From: Betaproteobacteria bacterium
GTDB lineage: Bacteria; Pseudomonadota; Gammaproteobacteria; Burkholderiales; SG8-41
Assembly (NCBI GenBank): GCA_021414185.1
Contig: JAIOOZ010000269.1
Location: 1 to 6,063, forward strand
Length of the DNA stretch: 6,063 bases
Direction of reading: 5' to 3'
The notes below the pieces were generated by a model that saw only the letters and a program-made list of their open reading frames with translations, was not told the origin of the DNA and did no database searches. The stretch's first letter is position 1; each line of letters starts with the position of its first letter. Made by a program: the position numbers and the translations under genes. Of this stretch, positions 1 to 5,553 are shown in pieces.

Positions 1-815
1 TCCTTGATCGAAACGCGCCAGTGGATGCGCTCTTCTTCAGGCGGATAATCGCCGGCCGCCTTGTGGTACGAGCAACGGTTGTCCCAGATGACGATATCGC
101 CTTTGCGCCACTGGTGGCGGTACTGGTCGGGCGGCTGCACCATGAAGGCTGTCATCTCGTCGATGATGGCCGTGCTCTCGGCTTCTTCAAGACCTTCGAT
201 GCTGAGGATCTTGTTCTGGTCGAAGTAAAGCAATTTGCGTCCGGTCTCGGCATGCGTGCGGATGATTTGATGGCGGGCGGGTTTCGCGTCGCGGTCTTCC
301 GGATTCAGCAGGAGGTTGGTTTTTTTGCGCCCGCCGTACTTGAACAGGCCGTATCTTCCTTCGAGGCGGTCTTTCAGGCGCTGCGGAAGCTGCTCGTAGG
401 CCGCGTATGCGCTCGAGAAATGCGTGTCGCCACCCTTGCTCGGGATGGCGATGGCGTAAAGCTGTGTTGCTTTATACGGGATTTCTTCGTAAGAGCCGTC
501 GGTGTGAAAGCCTTCGGCGCCGCGCAGATAGATGTCGCGGTCAAGGGTGCCGTCCGCGCGGAACTTGTTCGCGCCGAGCAGCGTGATCTCGGGATAGTCG
601 GGATGGCGCGTGGTCTTGGCCGGGTGCGGACAGACGAACCCGAAGCGCCGGCTGTATTTCAGATAATCGTCGATTTCGAGTTCCTGGTCGCGCACCGCGA
701 TGACATTGCAGTCGAGCCACGTCTGGTAGATCTTGCGAAAGGTCGCATCGTCCATGGTCTTGACGTCGACCCCGGTGATGAGAGCGCCGATCGGCCCCAT
801 GTGCCGGATTTCCAT
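1..815 (-). CDS. TauD/TfdA-family 2-oxoglutarate-dependent dioxygenase (partial, C-terminus off the left edge)
   Basis: Reading the minus strand from the ATG at 815-813 gives 271 uninterrupted codons that leave the window still open. Known for the family: a non-haem Fe(II) enzyme that couples 2-oxoglutarate decarboxylation to substrate hydroxylation, as in taurine or 2,4-D cleavage, in the cytoplasm. Seen: the facial-triad HxD in GFHTDGSYEE (H104, D106), the distal iron histidine in GDIVIWDNRCSYHKA (H251), and the 2-oxoglutarate-binding Arg region ERIHWRVSIK (R263/R267). Family members are usually about 280-300 residues, so only a short tail is missing. The start is supported by AAGGAG at 823-828, seven bases before the ATG. 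The substrate cannot be told from sequence; taurine, an alkyl sulfate or another small acid are all possible. It reads away from the fad-type genes, so no functional link to them is implied. Confidence 0.93.
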   Translation of the reverse strand, partial: MEIRHMGPIGALITGVDVKTMDDATFRKIYQTWLDCNVIAVRDQELEIDDYLKYSRRFGFVCPHPAKTTRHPDYPEITLLGANKFRADGTLDRDIYLRGAEGFHTDGSYEEIPYKATQLYAIAIPSKGGDTHFSSAYAAYEQLPQRLKDRLEGRYGLFKYGGRKKTNLLLNPEDRDAKPARHQIIRTHAETGRKLLYFDQNKILSIEGLEEAESTAIIDEMTAFMVQPPDQYRHQWRKGDIVIWDNRCSYHKAAGDYPPEEERIHWRVSIK

Positions 816-822
816 GCTCTTG

Positions 823-828
823 CTCCTT
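823..828 (-). promoter_or_regulatory. Ribosome binding site of the TauD-family gene
   Basis: AAGGAG on the minus strand lies seven bases before the ATG at 815. It fixes the N-terminus as MEIRHMGPIG. No convincing -35/-10 pair was found upstream of it. Confidence 0.7.
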
Positions 829-921
829 CTGATTCTTGTCAGGGCATGTTGCCACGGATGAAACGGCGGGGCAATGCGAACCCCGAACGCTTCGATCGTG
901 CCTGCCTTGGAACTCAGTCAG

Positions 922-992
922 GTAGGGTGGGCAACTTGTTGCCCACGGAATTTATTGGTGTGTCCGCGTGGGCAACAAGTTGCCCACCCTAC
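922..992. repeat. Long perfect palindromic repeat with self-complementary arms (REP/BIME-like)
   Basis: The arms 922-947 and 967-992 are perfect 26-base reverse complements, separated by 19 bases. Each arm begins or ends with GTAGGGTGGGCAAC or its complement. Each arm also folds on itself: GTGGGCAA/TTGCCCAC at 927-946 and again at 968-987, each with a 4-base loop. The whole can form either one long hairpin or two tandem small ones. It fills much of the 210-bp space between the dioxygenase start and the lipoprotein stop. This layout is typical of dispersed non-coding intergenic repeats (REP/BIME or MITE-like). Dispersal in this genome is inferred, not shown. There is no U-run, so it is not a standard terminator. 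Confidence 0.85.
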
Positions 993-1025
993 AGGATTTT
1001 TACCGTGCGGTGGCAGCATCACTAC

Positions 1026-1271
1026 TTATCGTCCGGGATTGCCGCAATATTTGTTGAATTCATCTGCGTCCCGCTTGAAGCCTTCCTTCGCCGCCAGTTC
1101 CCATGGGCGTTCGCATTGGCCGGTGCGTTGGCACCAGGAATAGCCGGCGGACGGGATGCAGCCGTGCGCGTCGCGGTCTGCACCCAACAGATTCGTGGTT
1201 GGCACAGAAGCGGGCGTGCACGCGGTCAACAGTGTTAAGAGTGCGAGCGACAGCTGGTGATTGAACGTCAT
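1026..1271 (-). CDS. Small Cys-rich putative lipoprotein (hypothetical)
   Basis: 81 codons on the minus strand, ATG at 1271 and TAA at 1028-1026. Residues 1-17 form a short signal sequence with a hydrophobic core, and L15-T16-A17-C18 fits a lipobox. The product is therefore probably processed by signal peptidase II, lipidated at C18 and held in the envelope. The mature part carries four more cysteines (C38, C47, C53, C76). C38, C47 and C53 lie in a motif HGCIPSAGYSWC followed by QCERPWE, a pattern I recognise from small uncharacterised bacterial proteins. Two disulfides are plausible in the periplasm. The function is unknown. The open frame extends further upstream to about 1706, but the signal peptide and lipobox place the start at 1271; the Shine-Dalgarno there is weak. 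It lies 68 bp downstream of the membrane-protein gene on the same strand and may share its transcript. Confidence 0.8.
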   Translation of the reverse strand: MTFNHQLSLALLTLLTACTPASVPTTNLLGADRDAHGCIPSAGYSWCQRTGQCERPWELAAKEGFKRDADEFNKYCGNPGR

Positions 1272-1296
1272 GAAAAGGCTTCTATTGGGGACTCTC

Positions 1297-1309
1297 GGGG
1301 TCAGACCCC
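1297..1309. repeat. Short GC palindrome GGGGTC-A-GACCCC
   Basis: A perfect 6-bp inverted repeat with a 1-base centre, set in TGGGGACTCTCGGGGTCAGACCCCA-type context (1286-1310), between the membrane-protein and lipoprotein genes. Motifs of this type recur between genes in many proteobacteria as REP-like sequences, a family memory not checked here. There is no T-run on either side, so it is not called a terminator. Confidence 0.45.
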
Positions 1310-1339
1310 ATGGACCGGAAGGCGTGAAGTGCTCGAAGC

Positions 1340-1699
1340 TCAAGCATGACCAGAGTGTGAGCCGAGGCGTGCACGGACAAACGCAGCTAGCGCTGCCGCG
1401 GCGAGAAAGATAAGCGAGTAGCCGAGCAAGAAACCAGCACCGAGAACGAACAATGGGCCGATGGGCAAGAAGAGCGCTTCGTAGCCCAATTGGCCGACAA
1501 GAGCGCCGAGATAATGTGCCCAAAGCGGCCGCGGAACAAGCAAACCCGCGACAGACCCGGCCACAACCAAAGCAACAACATAGAATAATCCATCCGCGTC
1601 CCACGGCTCGCGGTGACCGGCGAGCAACGGTGATAACGCCCACACCGACGCGCCAGCCACTGCAGAAACTACCACCGTCAACCAGGCGCGCGTTTTCAT
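1340..1699 (-). CDS. Small multi-pass membrane protein (hypothetical)
   Basis: 119 codons on the minus strand, ATG at 1699 and TGA at 1342-1340. Hydrophobic stretches at roughly residues 5-26, 38-56, 60-79 and 83-108 suggest four inner-membrane helices. Short polar connectors include AGHREPWDADG (27-37), and the tail is basic and polar (RARLGSHSGHA). No catalytic motif is visible and I do not recognise the family. The hydrophobic pattern, the lack of competing frames with better content, and the same-strand neighbour 68 bp downstream make a real gene likely. No clear Shine-Dalgarno precedes the ATG, so the start is the least certain part. It could be co-transcribed with the lipoprotein gene. 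Confidence 0.7.
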   Translation of the reverse strand: MKTRAWLTVVVSAVAGASVWALSPLLAGHREPWDADGLFYVVALVVAGSVAGLLVPRPLWAHYLGALVGQLGYEALFLPIGPLFVLGAGFLLGYSLIFLAAAALAAFVRARLGSHSGHA

Positions 1700-1716
1700 A
1701 GGGCAACTAGAATTCG

Positions 1717-1848
1717 TTAGTAAAAATTATTCGGGACATATTCGCACGCAGAATTTCCGCCAATTTGTGACGAAACTGTAGCGCCATGCCGAATTTGCAC
1801 GTTACGCCCGAGCGGGTATTCATGCAACAGTCCCCATGCTTTTGTCAT
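1717..1848 (-). CDS. Possible small ORF, 43 aa (doubtful)
   Basis: On the minus strand an ATG at 1848 opens 43 codons (MTKAWGLLHEY to CEYVPNNFY) and stops at 1717, 17 bp before the membrane-protein start. An AAGGA lies at the right place, four bases before the ATG. The peptide is soluble, with no signal, no membrane segment and no motif I know. Base composition is closer to intergenic sequence than to the neighbours' codon use. The frame stays open upstream into the start of fadE without a better start. It could be a small gene, a gene remnant or chance. Confidence 0.22.
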   Translation of the reverse strand: MTKAWGLLHEYPLGRNVQIRHGATVSSQIGGNSACEYVPNNFY

Positions 1849-1892
1849 CACTTCCTTCGTAGGGCATTGAGGTCTCTGCAGGTGCGCATTTC

Positions 1893-1913
1893 CGGAATCC
1901 CGTTGTAATTCCG
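1893..1913. promoter_or_regulatory. Candidate operator: inverted repeat upstream of fadE
   Basis: CGGAAT (1893-1898) and ATTCCG (1908-1913) are perfect complements with a 9-base spacer. They lie over the expected -35 position of the TATAAT at 1933-1938. This placement suits a repressor site, such as a TetR- or GntR-type regulator of fatty-acid degradation. The sequence does not match the FadR or PsrA consensus as I know them. Two 6-bp arms can occur by chance. Confidence 0.25.
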
Positions 1914-1932
1914 TGTTTTGGGATTGCGGCAG

Positions 1933-1938
1933 TATAAT
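1933..1938 (+). promoter_or_regulatory. Candidate sigma70 -10 box for fadE
   Basis: A perfect TATAAT ends 33 bases before the fadE ATG, which implies a 5' leader of about 27 bases. No good -35 is present at 17-18 bp upstream (TTCCGT is the nearest), so an activator or the adjacent inverted repeat could matter. Positions 1931-1936 read TATACT on the other strand, so the site could also start divergent transcription. Confidence 0.45.
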
Positions 1939-1957
1939 CAGTTTCGCCACACGCCCC

Positions 1958-1964
1958 GGGAGGA
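1958..1964 (+). promoter_or_regulatory. Ribosome binding site that fixes the fadE start
   Basis: GGGAGGA, seven bases before the ATG at 1972. It favours that ATG over the in-frame TTG at 1918, which lies upstream of the -10 candidate and would add 18 polar residues before the first membrane helix. Confidence 0.75.
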
Positions 1965-1971
1965 TGCCGTC

Positions 1972-4461
1972 ATGATTTGGTGGTTGCTCGCATTGTTCGC
2001 AATCGGCGGATCGCTCGCCTATCATCGCGCCAGCTCGTGGCTGTTCGTCGCCGCGATAGGTGTGTGGTTGTGGCTCTTCACTTCAAAAGTCGCGTTGTCG
2101 CCGGCGGCGATTTCGACGCTGTGGTTTGTATTCATCATTGTTTCTGTCCTCGCCGTGCCCACCGTGTTGCGGCGGACCGTGCTTGGCACGCCGCTGCTCG
2201 CGCTGTTCCGCAAGATTCTGCCGCAGGTTTCGCAAACGGAGCAGGAGGCGCTCGATGCCGGCACCGTGTGGTGGGATGGTGATTTGTTCAGCGGCAATCC
2301 CGACTGGAAAAAACTCCTCGCATACCCCAAGCCGACGCTGACGGCCGACGAAAAGGCGTTTGTGGACGGGCCGCTCGAGGAAGTGTGCGCGATGCTGAAC
2401 GACTGGCAGATCACGCACGAGCTGCACGATTTGCCGCCGCACGTCTGGCAGTTCATCAAGGACAAAGGTTTCCTCGGCATGATCATCCCGAAAAAATTCG
2501 GGGGATTGGGCTTCACTGCCCTCGCGCATTCGGCAGTGGTGACCCAACTCACCACCCGCAGCGGTACGGCGGCGGTGTCGGTGATGGTGCCGAATTCATT
2601 GGGACCCGCGGAGCTGCTGCTGCACTATGGCACCGATGCGCAAAAGGACTACTACCTGCCGCGTCTCGCCAAGGGATTGGAGATGCCGTGCTTCGCGTTG
2701 ACCAGTCCCGAAGCGGGGTCGGACGCTGGCGGCATTCCCGATTTCGGCATCGTGTGTCGCGGCGAATGGGAAGGGAAGTCCGACGTTCTCGGCATCCGCC
2801 TCACGTGGGAGAAGCGCTATATCACGCTGGGGCCGATCGCGACTTTGCTCGGTCTCGCGTTCCGTCTTTACGATCCCGATCACATTCTCGGCCAGCACGA
2901 CGACGTCGGTATCACGCTCGCTTTGATTCCGACCAAGACGCCGGGCGTGCATATCGGACGCCGCCATTTGCCGCTCAACGCGGTGTTCATGAACGGGCCG
3001 AACTGGGGCAAGGACGTTTTCATTCCGATGGATTACATCATCGGCGGTGTCGATTACGTCGGCCAGGGCTGGAAGATGCTGATGAACTGCCTCGCCGCGG
3101 GGCGCTCGATCTCGTTGCCGGGCAATGGAACCGGGATGGCGAAATTATGCGCGCTGACGACCGGCGCGTATGGGCGCGTGCGCACGCAATTCAAGATGTC
3201 GGTCGGCAAGTTCGAAGGCGTGGAAGAGGCGATTGCGCGCATCGGCGGCCACACCTATCTGATGGAAGCAGCACGCGTGATGACGGCGGGTGCGATCGAC
3301 CTCGGCGAAAAACCCTCGGTAGTGTCGGCGATCGTCAAGTACCACCTGACCGAACTCGCGCGCGTCGTCATGAACGATGCGATGGACGTGCACGGCGGCA
3401 AGGGCATCTGCATGGGGCCCAGCAACTATCTCGCGCGCGGCTACCAGAGCGTTCCGATAGCGATCACGGTCGAAGGCGCGAACATTCTCACTCGCTCCAT
3501 GATCATCTTCGGGCAGGGCGCGATACGCGGCCACCCGTACGTGCTGAAGGAAATCGCCGCGACCAAGGAAGCCGACCACGGCAAGGCGCTGCGCGATTTC
3601 GACGCGGCTTTTTTCGGACACGTGGCTTTCGTCAAATCGAATTTCGCGCGCACGTTGTGGATGGGGCTCACGCGGGCATTTTTCGTCAGTGCGCCGGGCG
3701 ATTCGCACACGCATCGCTACTATCAACAGCTCACGCGGCTTTCGAGCGCGTTCGCGCTGATGTCGGATGCGGCCATGTTCGTGCTTGGCGGCTCGCTGAA
3801 GCGGCGCGAGCGCCTGTCGGCGCGGCTGGGCGACATCCTCTCCTGGCTCTATCTGGCCTCGGCGGTATTGAAGCGCTACGAAGACAGCGGGCGTCCCGCC
3901 GACGATCTGCCGCTGATGCGGTGGGCGATGGAAGATGCGCTGAACAAAATCCAGCTGGCGTTCTACGGACTGTTCGACAATCTGCCGAACGCGTTTATCG
4001 CGTTCATATTGCGCAATGTCGTGTTTTCGTACGGGCGTGAATTCGATCCGCCGCGCGACAAACTCGGCCAGGCGGTGGTGGGCACCCTGCTCACGCCGGG
4101 CCCCGCGCGCGAGCGTCTGACGACGGGCGTGTTCATTCCCAAGAACGAGGACGAACCGGTCGGCACGCTCGAAGCCGCGTTGCGCGCTGTCATCGCCGCC
4201 GAACCGGTGGAAGCGAAGATCCGCGGCGCGCAGAAAGCCGGCACTATCAGCGGGCGCTTCGCCGACGATCTTGCTGAACGGGCGTTGTCGCTGGGTGTGA
4301 TTACGCAGGCTGAGGCCACTGCTTTGGCCCGCGCGCACGCGTTGAGGCGCAAAGTCATCATGGTCGATGATTTCCCGCGGGACCTCGGCAAGTCCGAAAT
4401 ATTCCAGACCACGCAGGCGGTCACTTTCGAAGCACTGCACGGCGCGCTTGGACGAAAATAA
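1972..4461 (+). CDS. fadE: FadE-type membrane-anchored acyl-CoA dehydrogenase
   Basis: 829 codons, close to the roughly 815 residues of E. coli FadE. Known role: FAD-dependent oxidation of acyl-CoA to trans-2-enoyl-CoA, the first step of aerobic beta-oxidation, passing electrons toward an electron-transfer flavoprotein and quinone. Seen: three hydrophobic N-terminal segments (about 1-18, 22-38, 44-65) that would anchor it in the inner membrane. A dehydrogenase core follows from about residue 80, with FALTSPEAGSDAGG (241-254, flavin/substrate loop), the conserved MDVHGGKGICMGPSNYLARGYQ (471-492, part), and ITVEGANILTRSMIIFGQG, in which E501 is the expected catalytic base. From about residue 530 comes the long C-terminal domain typical of FadE (DUF1974 type). 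All expected motifs are intact and the frame is clean. The gene probably has its own promoter just upstream. No clear terminator follows; instead a repeat element begins 22 bp after the stop. Confidence 0.96.
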   Translation: MIWWLLALFAIGGSLAYHRASSWLFVAAIGVWLWLFTSKVALSPAAISTLWFVFIIVSVLAVPTVLRRTVLGTPLLALFRKILPQVSQTEQEALDAGTVWWDGDLFSGNPDWKKLLAYPKPTLTADEKAFVDGPLEEVCAMLNDWQITHELHDLPPHVWQFIKDKGFLGMIIPKKFGGLGFTALAHSAVVTQLTTRSGTAAVSVMVPNSLGPAELLLHYGTDAQKDYYLPRLAKGLEMPCFALTSPEAGSDAGGIPDFGIVCRGEWEGKSDVLGIRLTWEKRYITLGPIATLLGLAFRLYDPDHILGQHDDVGITLALIPTKTPGVHIGRRHLPLNAVFMNGPNWGKDVFIPMDYIIGGVDYVGQGWKMLMNCLAAGRSISLPGNGTGMAKLCALTTGAYGRVRTQFKMSVGKFEGVEEAIARIGGHTYLMEAARVMTAGAIDLGEKPSVVSAIVKYHLTELARVVMNDAMDVHGGKGICMGPSNYLARGYQSVPIAITVEGANILTRSMIIFGQGAIRGHPYVLKEIAATKEADHGKALRDFDAAFFGHVAFVKSNFARTLWMGLTRAFFVSAPGDSHTHRYYQQLTRLSSAFALMSDAAMFVLGGSLKRRERLSARLGDILSWLYLASAVLKRYEDSGRPADDLPLMRWAMEDALNKIQLAFYGLFDNLPNAFIAFILRNVVFSYGREFDPPRDKLGQAVVGTLLTPGPARERLTTGVFIPKNEDEPVGTLEAALRAVIAAEPVEAKIRGAQKAGTISGRFADDLAERALSLGVITQAEATALARAHALRRKVIMVDDFPRDLGKSEIFQTTQAVTFEALHGALGRK

Positions 4462-4483
4462 ACGCAAATACAAATCAAATGCG

Positions 4484-4614
4484 AGCCACAGAGGGGTATT
4501 CTTTTTAATACCCCCTTGAGGGGTACAGAGGACACAGAGAAATGCGAAAAAAACAGAAATCGATCGTCTGTCTTTGATTTGTTTTCCTCTGTGAACTCTG
4601 TGTCCTCTGTGGCT
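4484..4614. repeat. Inverted-repeat element with 9-bp unit arms (CACAGAGGA type), interrupted in the left arm
   Basis: The outer ends AGCCACAGAGG (4484-4494) and CCTCTGTGGCT (4604-4614) are perfect complements. The right arm (4585-4611) is three consecutive 9-mers which, read on the minus strand, are CACAGAGGA, CACAGAGTT, CACAGAGGA. The left arm has the same units, CACAGAGGG (4487), TACAGAGGA (4524) and CACAGAGAA (4533), but units 1 and 2 are separated by 28 extra bases. The AT-rich centre spans about 4542-4584. The element fills most of the 178-bp gap between fadE and the crotonase-family gene. It looks like a non-autonomous dispersed repeat (MITE/BIME-like); no transposase is present. Copy number cannot be seen here. 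Confidence 0.8.
4491..4525. repeat. Small hairpin insertion flanked by 8-bp direct repeats, nested in the left arm
   Basis: GAGGGGTA occurs at 4491-4498 and 4518-4525. Between and overlapping them are GGGGTATT (4493-4500) and AATACCCC (4507-4514), a perfect 8-bp stem with a 6-base loop. ACCCC (4510-4514) can pair instead with GGGGT (4520-4524), so two folds exclude each other. The direct repeats resemble a target duplication around a tiny palindromic insert. A fold-back duplication would look the same. Confidence 0.5.
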
Positions 4615-4639
4615 GATGTACTTTTAGAATTTGACTGAA

Positions 4640-5254
4640 ATGAGTTCCGAAACTTTAGACTACGCGATTGCTGATGGTGTTGCGACCATAACGCTCAATC
4701 GGCCGCAGGTCATGAATGCGCTTGACGCCGGCATGATCAGGCAGCTGCGCGTAGTCTGCGAACTGGCGCGCGACGACAAGTCAGTGCGTGCAATCGTGCT
4801 GTGCGGCAACGGTCCGGCGTTCCTCGCCGGCGGTGACGTCGCGTTGTTTCACGCCAACCTGCCCAAGCTGCCGGACATGGTCCTGAGTCTTGCTGGTGAA
4901 CTTCATCATGCAATCGTCGCGCTGCGCGAAGCTCCCAAACCGGTGCTGGCAAGCGTGCATGGGGCAGTAGCGGGAGCCGGCGTGAGCCTGCTCGCCGCCG
5001 CCGATCTCGCGATTGCAGCAGCGGAAACCAAATTCACCCTCGCATACAGCAAGATCGCCACCAGCCCGGACGGCGGCAGCAGCTACTTCCTGCCGCGCAT
5101 CGTCGGAACGCGCAAGGCGCTCGAGCTGATGATGTTGTCGGACACGTTCGACGCCGACACGGCGCTCAATCTCGGCCTCGTCAACTGGGTGGTGCCGGCC
5201 GCCGAACTCGCGGCGGCAACCGACAGGTCAACCGCACCTTTGAGCGCCCACTGA
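4640..5254 (+). CDS. Enoyl-CoA hydratase/isomerase (crotonase) family protein, C-terminally truncated by a frame break
   Basis: 204 codons from the ATG at 4640, where intact relatives have about 255-265. Known role: crotonase-fold acyl-CoA enzymes acting on enoyl-CoA as hydratase or isomerase, as soluble trimers or hexamers. Seen: N-terminal ATITLNRPQVMNAL (15-28); the first oxyanion-hole segment FLAGGDVALF (61-70); the second, HGAVAGAGVSLLAAADLAIA (107-126); then KIATSPDGGSSYFLPRIVG (138-156). The hydratase glutamate expected in the second segment is S116, and the second glutamate region reads AYSKIATSPD, with D144 placed as in PaaG-like isomerases. Isomerase activity is therefore as likely as hydratase. 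After VVPAAELAAATD (184-195) the frame leaves the family and ends in nonsense (RSTAPLSAH). The true C-terminal end lies in another frame up to 5370. No good Shine-Dalgarno is seen; the in-frame TTG at 4631 has none either. The gene is probably inactive. Confidence 0.85.
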   Translation: MSSETLDYAIADGVATITLNRPQVMNALDAGMIRQLRVVCELARDDKSVRAIVLCGNGPAFLAGGDVALFHANLPKLPDMVLSLAGELHHAIVALREAPKPVLASVHGAVAGAGVSLLAAADLAIAAAETKFTLAYSKIATSPDGGSSYFLPRIVGTRKALELMMLSDTFDADTALNLGLVNWVVPAAELAAATDRSTAPLSAH

Positions 5255-5370
5255 CGGCGCAACTCGATGCTGAAGCGCATGCATTCGCGCGTTGTGCAAA
5301 GACACACGATCTGGCTGAGGGCGTGACCGCTTTTGTCGAGAAACGAAAGCCGGTTTTTAAGGGCGATTAA
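5222..5370 (+). pseudogene. Displaced C-terminal remnant of the crotonase-family gene
   Basis: From about 5224 the frame one base back from the crotonase frame reads VNRTFERPLTAQLDAEAHAF and continues ARCAKTHDLAEGVTAFVEKR to KPVFKGD, stopping at 5368-5370. This is the normal family ending (EGVxAFxEKRxPxFxG). Aligned by eye to typical members, about 19-21 residues between VVPAAELAAATD and VNRTFERP are absent, roughly 58-64 bases. The shift requires a loss of 3n+1 bases, for which 58 or 61 fits. So the break looks like one internal deletion, not a single-base slip. CAACCG occurs on both sides (5217-5222 and 5229-5234). An assembly error across a GC-rich stretch cannot be excluded. Confidence 0.8.
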
Positions 5371-5377
5371 ATCTTGA

Positions 5378-5527
5378 ACCGCAAAGGACGCGAAGGGCGC
5401 AAAGGAAGGCAAGAAGCAAAGTAACAGTAACAATCACACGGCGCGGTCCTTGGGCGTGCTTCAAGTAAAAAATATCTGTTTGTTTTTGGGTTTGTTATTC
5501 CTTCGCGTCCTTGGCGTCCTTTGCGGT
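5378..5527. repeat. Inverted-repeat element with 9-bp unit arms (CGCAAAGGA type)
   Basis: Arms 5378-5407 and 5498-5527 are 30 bases each, complementary at 27 positions, including a perfect outer 13 bases (ACCGCAAAGGACG/CGTCCTTTGCGGT). Each arm is three 9-mers. The left reads CGCAAAGGA, CGCGAAGGG, CGCAAAGGA (5380-5406); the right, on the minus strand, reads CGCAAAGGA, CGCCAAGGA, CGCGAAGGA (5499-5525). About 90 bases of unrelated sequence lie between, with a minor GAAGCA/TGCTTC pairing at 5413-5418 and 5457-5462. It starts eight bases after the crotonase remnant's stop and ends 26 bases before the SDR start, filling the gap between them. It is non-coding and carries no transposase. Confidence 0.82.
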
Positions 5528-5544
5528 GAAAAGCTCTAGATTGT

Positions 5545-5549
5545 GAGGA
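5545..5549 (+). promoter_or_regulatory. Ribosome binding site of the SDR gene
   Basis: GAGGA, four bases before the ATG at 5554. The spacing is a little short, but the start matches the family N-terminus, which begins a few residues before the TGASRGIG loop. Confidence 0.6.
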
Positions 5550-5553
5550 TTTA

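Larger units (their letters stand above)
1700..1971. other. Intergenic region between the minus-strand block and fadE
   Basis: 272 bp between divergently oriented genes, visibly more AT-rich than the flanking coding sequence. It contains the fadE -10 candidate and ribosome binding site, a small inverted repeat at 1893-1913, and a doubtful 43-codon minus-strand ORF at 1717-1848. No RNA gene was recognised. Confidence 0.6.

Noticed and set aside
21..1238. 405-codon open frame on the plus strand
   Set aside because: It runs antisense to the TauD-family dioxygenase and the lipoprotein gene, both of which have clear family or signal features; the frame gives no recognisable domain and passes through the palindrome.
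1918..1971. TTG upstream start for fadE
   Set aside because: It lies upstream of the TATAAT and lacks a ribosome binding site; the ATG at 1972 has GGGAGGA at ideal spacing and begins directly with the first membrane helix.
2385..4040. 551-codon open frame on the plus strand in another frame of fadE
   Set aside because: Very Arg-rich with no family motifs, while the fadE frame carries all catalytic motifs over the same bases.
3145..4473. 442-codon open frame on the minus strand
   Set aside because: Antisense to fadE; Arg/His/Ala-rich composition typical of a shadow frame in GC-rich DNA.
4493..4514. Rho-independent terminator after fadE
   Set aside because: The stem is good, but no T-run follows it; the next bases are CCTTGAGGGG. 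It is better explained as an insert in the repeat arm.
5200..5260. Programmed frameshift joining the two parts of the crotonase gene
   Set aside because: No slippery heptamer is visible, and a simple shift would still leave about 20 family residues missing; a deletion explains both facts.
4484..5527. CRISPR array from the short repeated units
   Set aside because: The 9-bp units are contiguous without spacers and are arranged in inverted arms; no cas genes are present.
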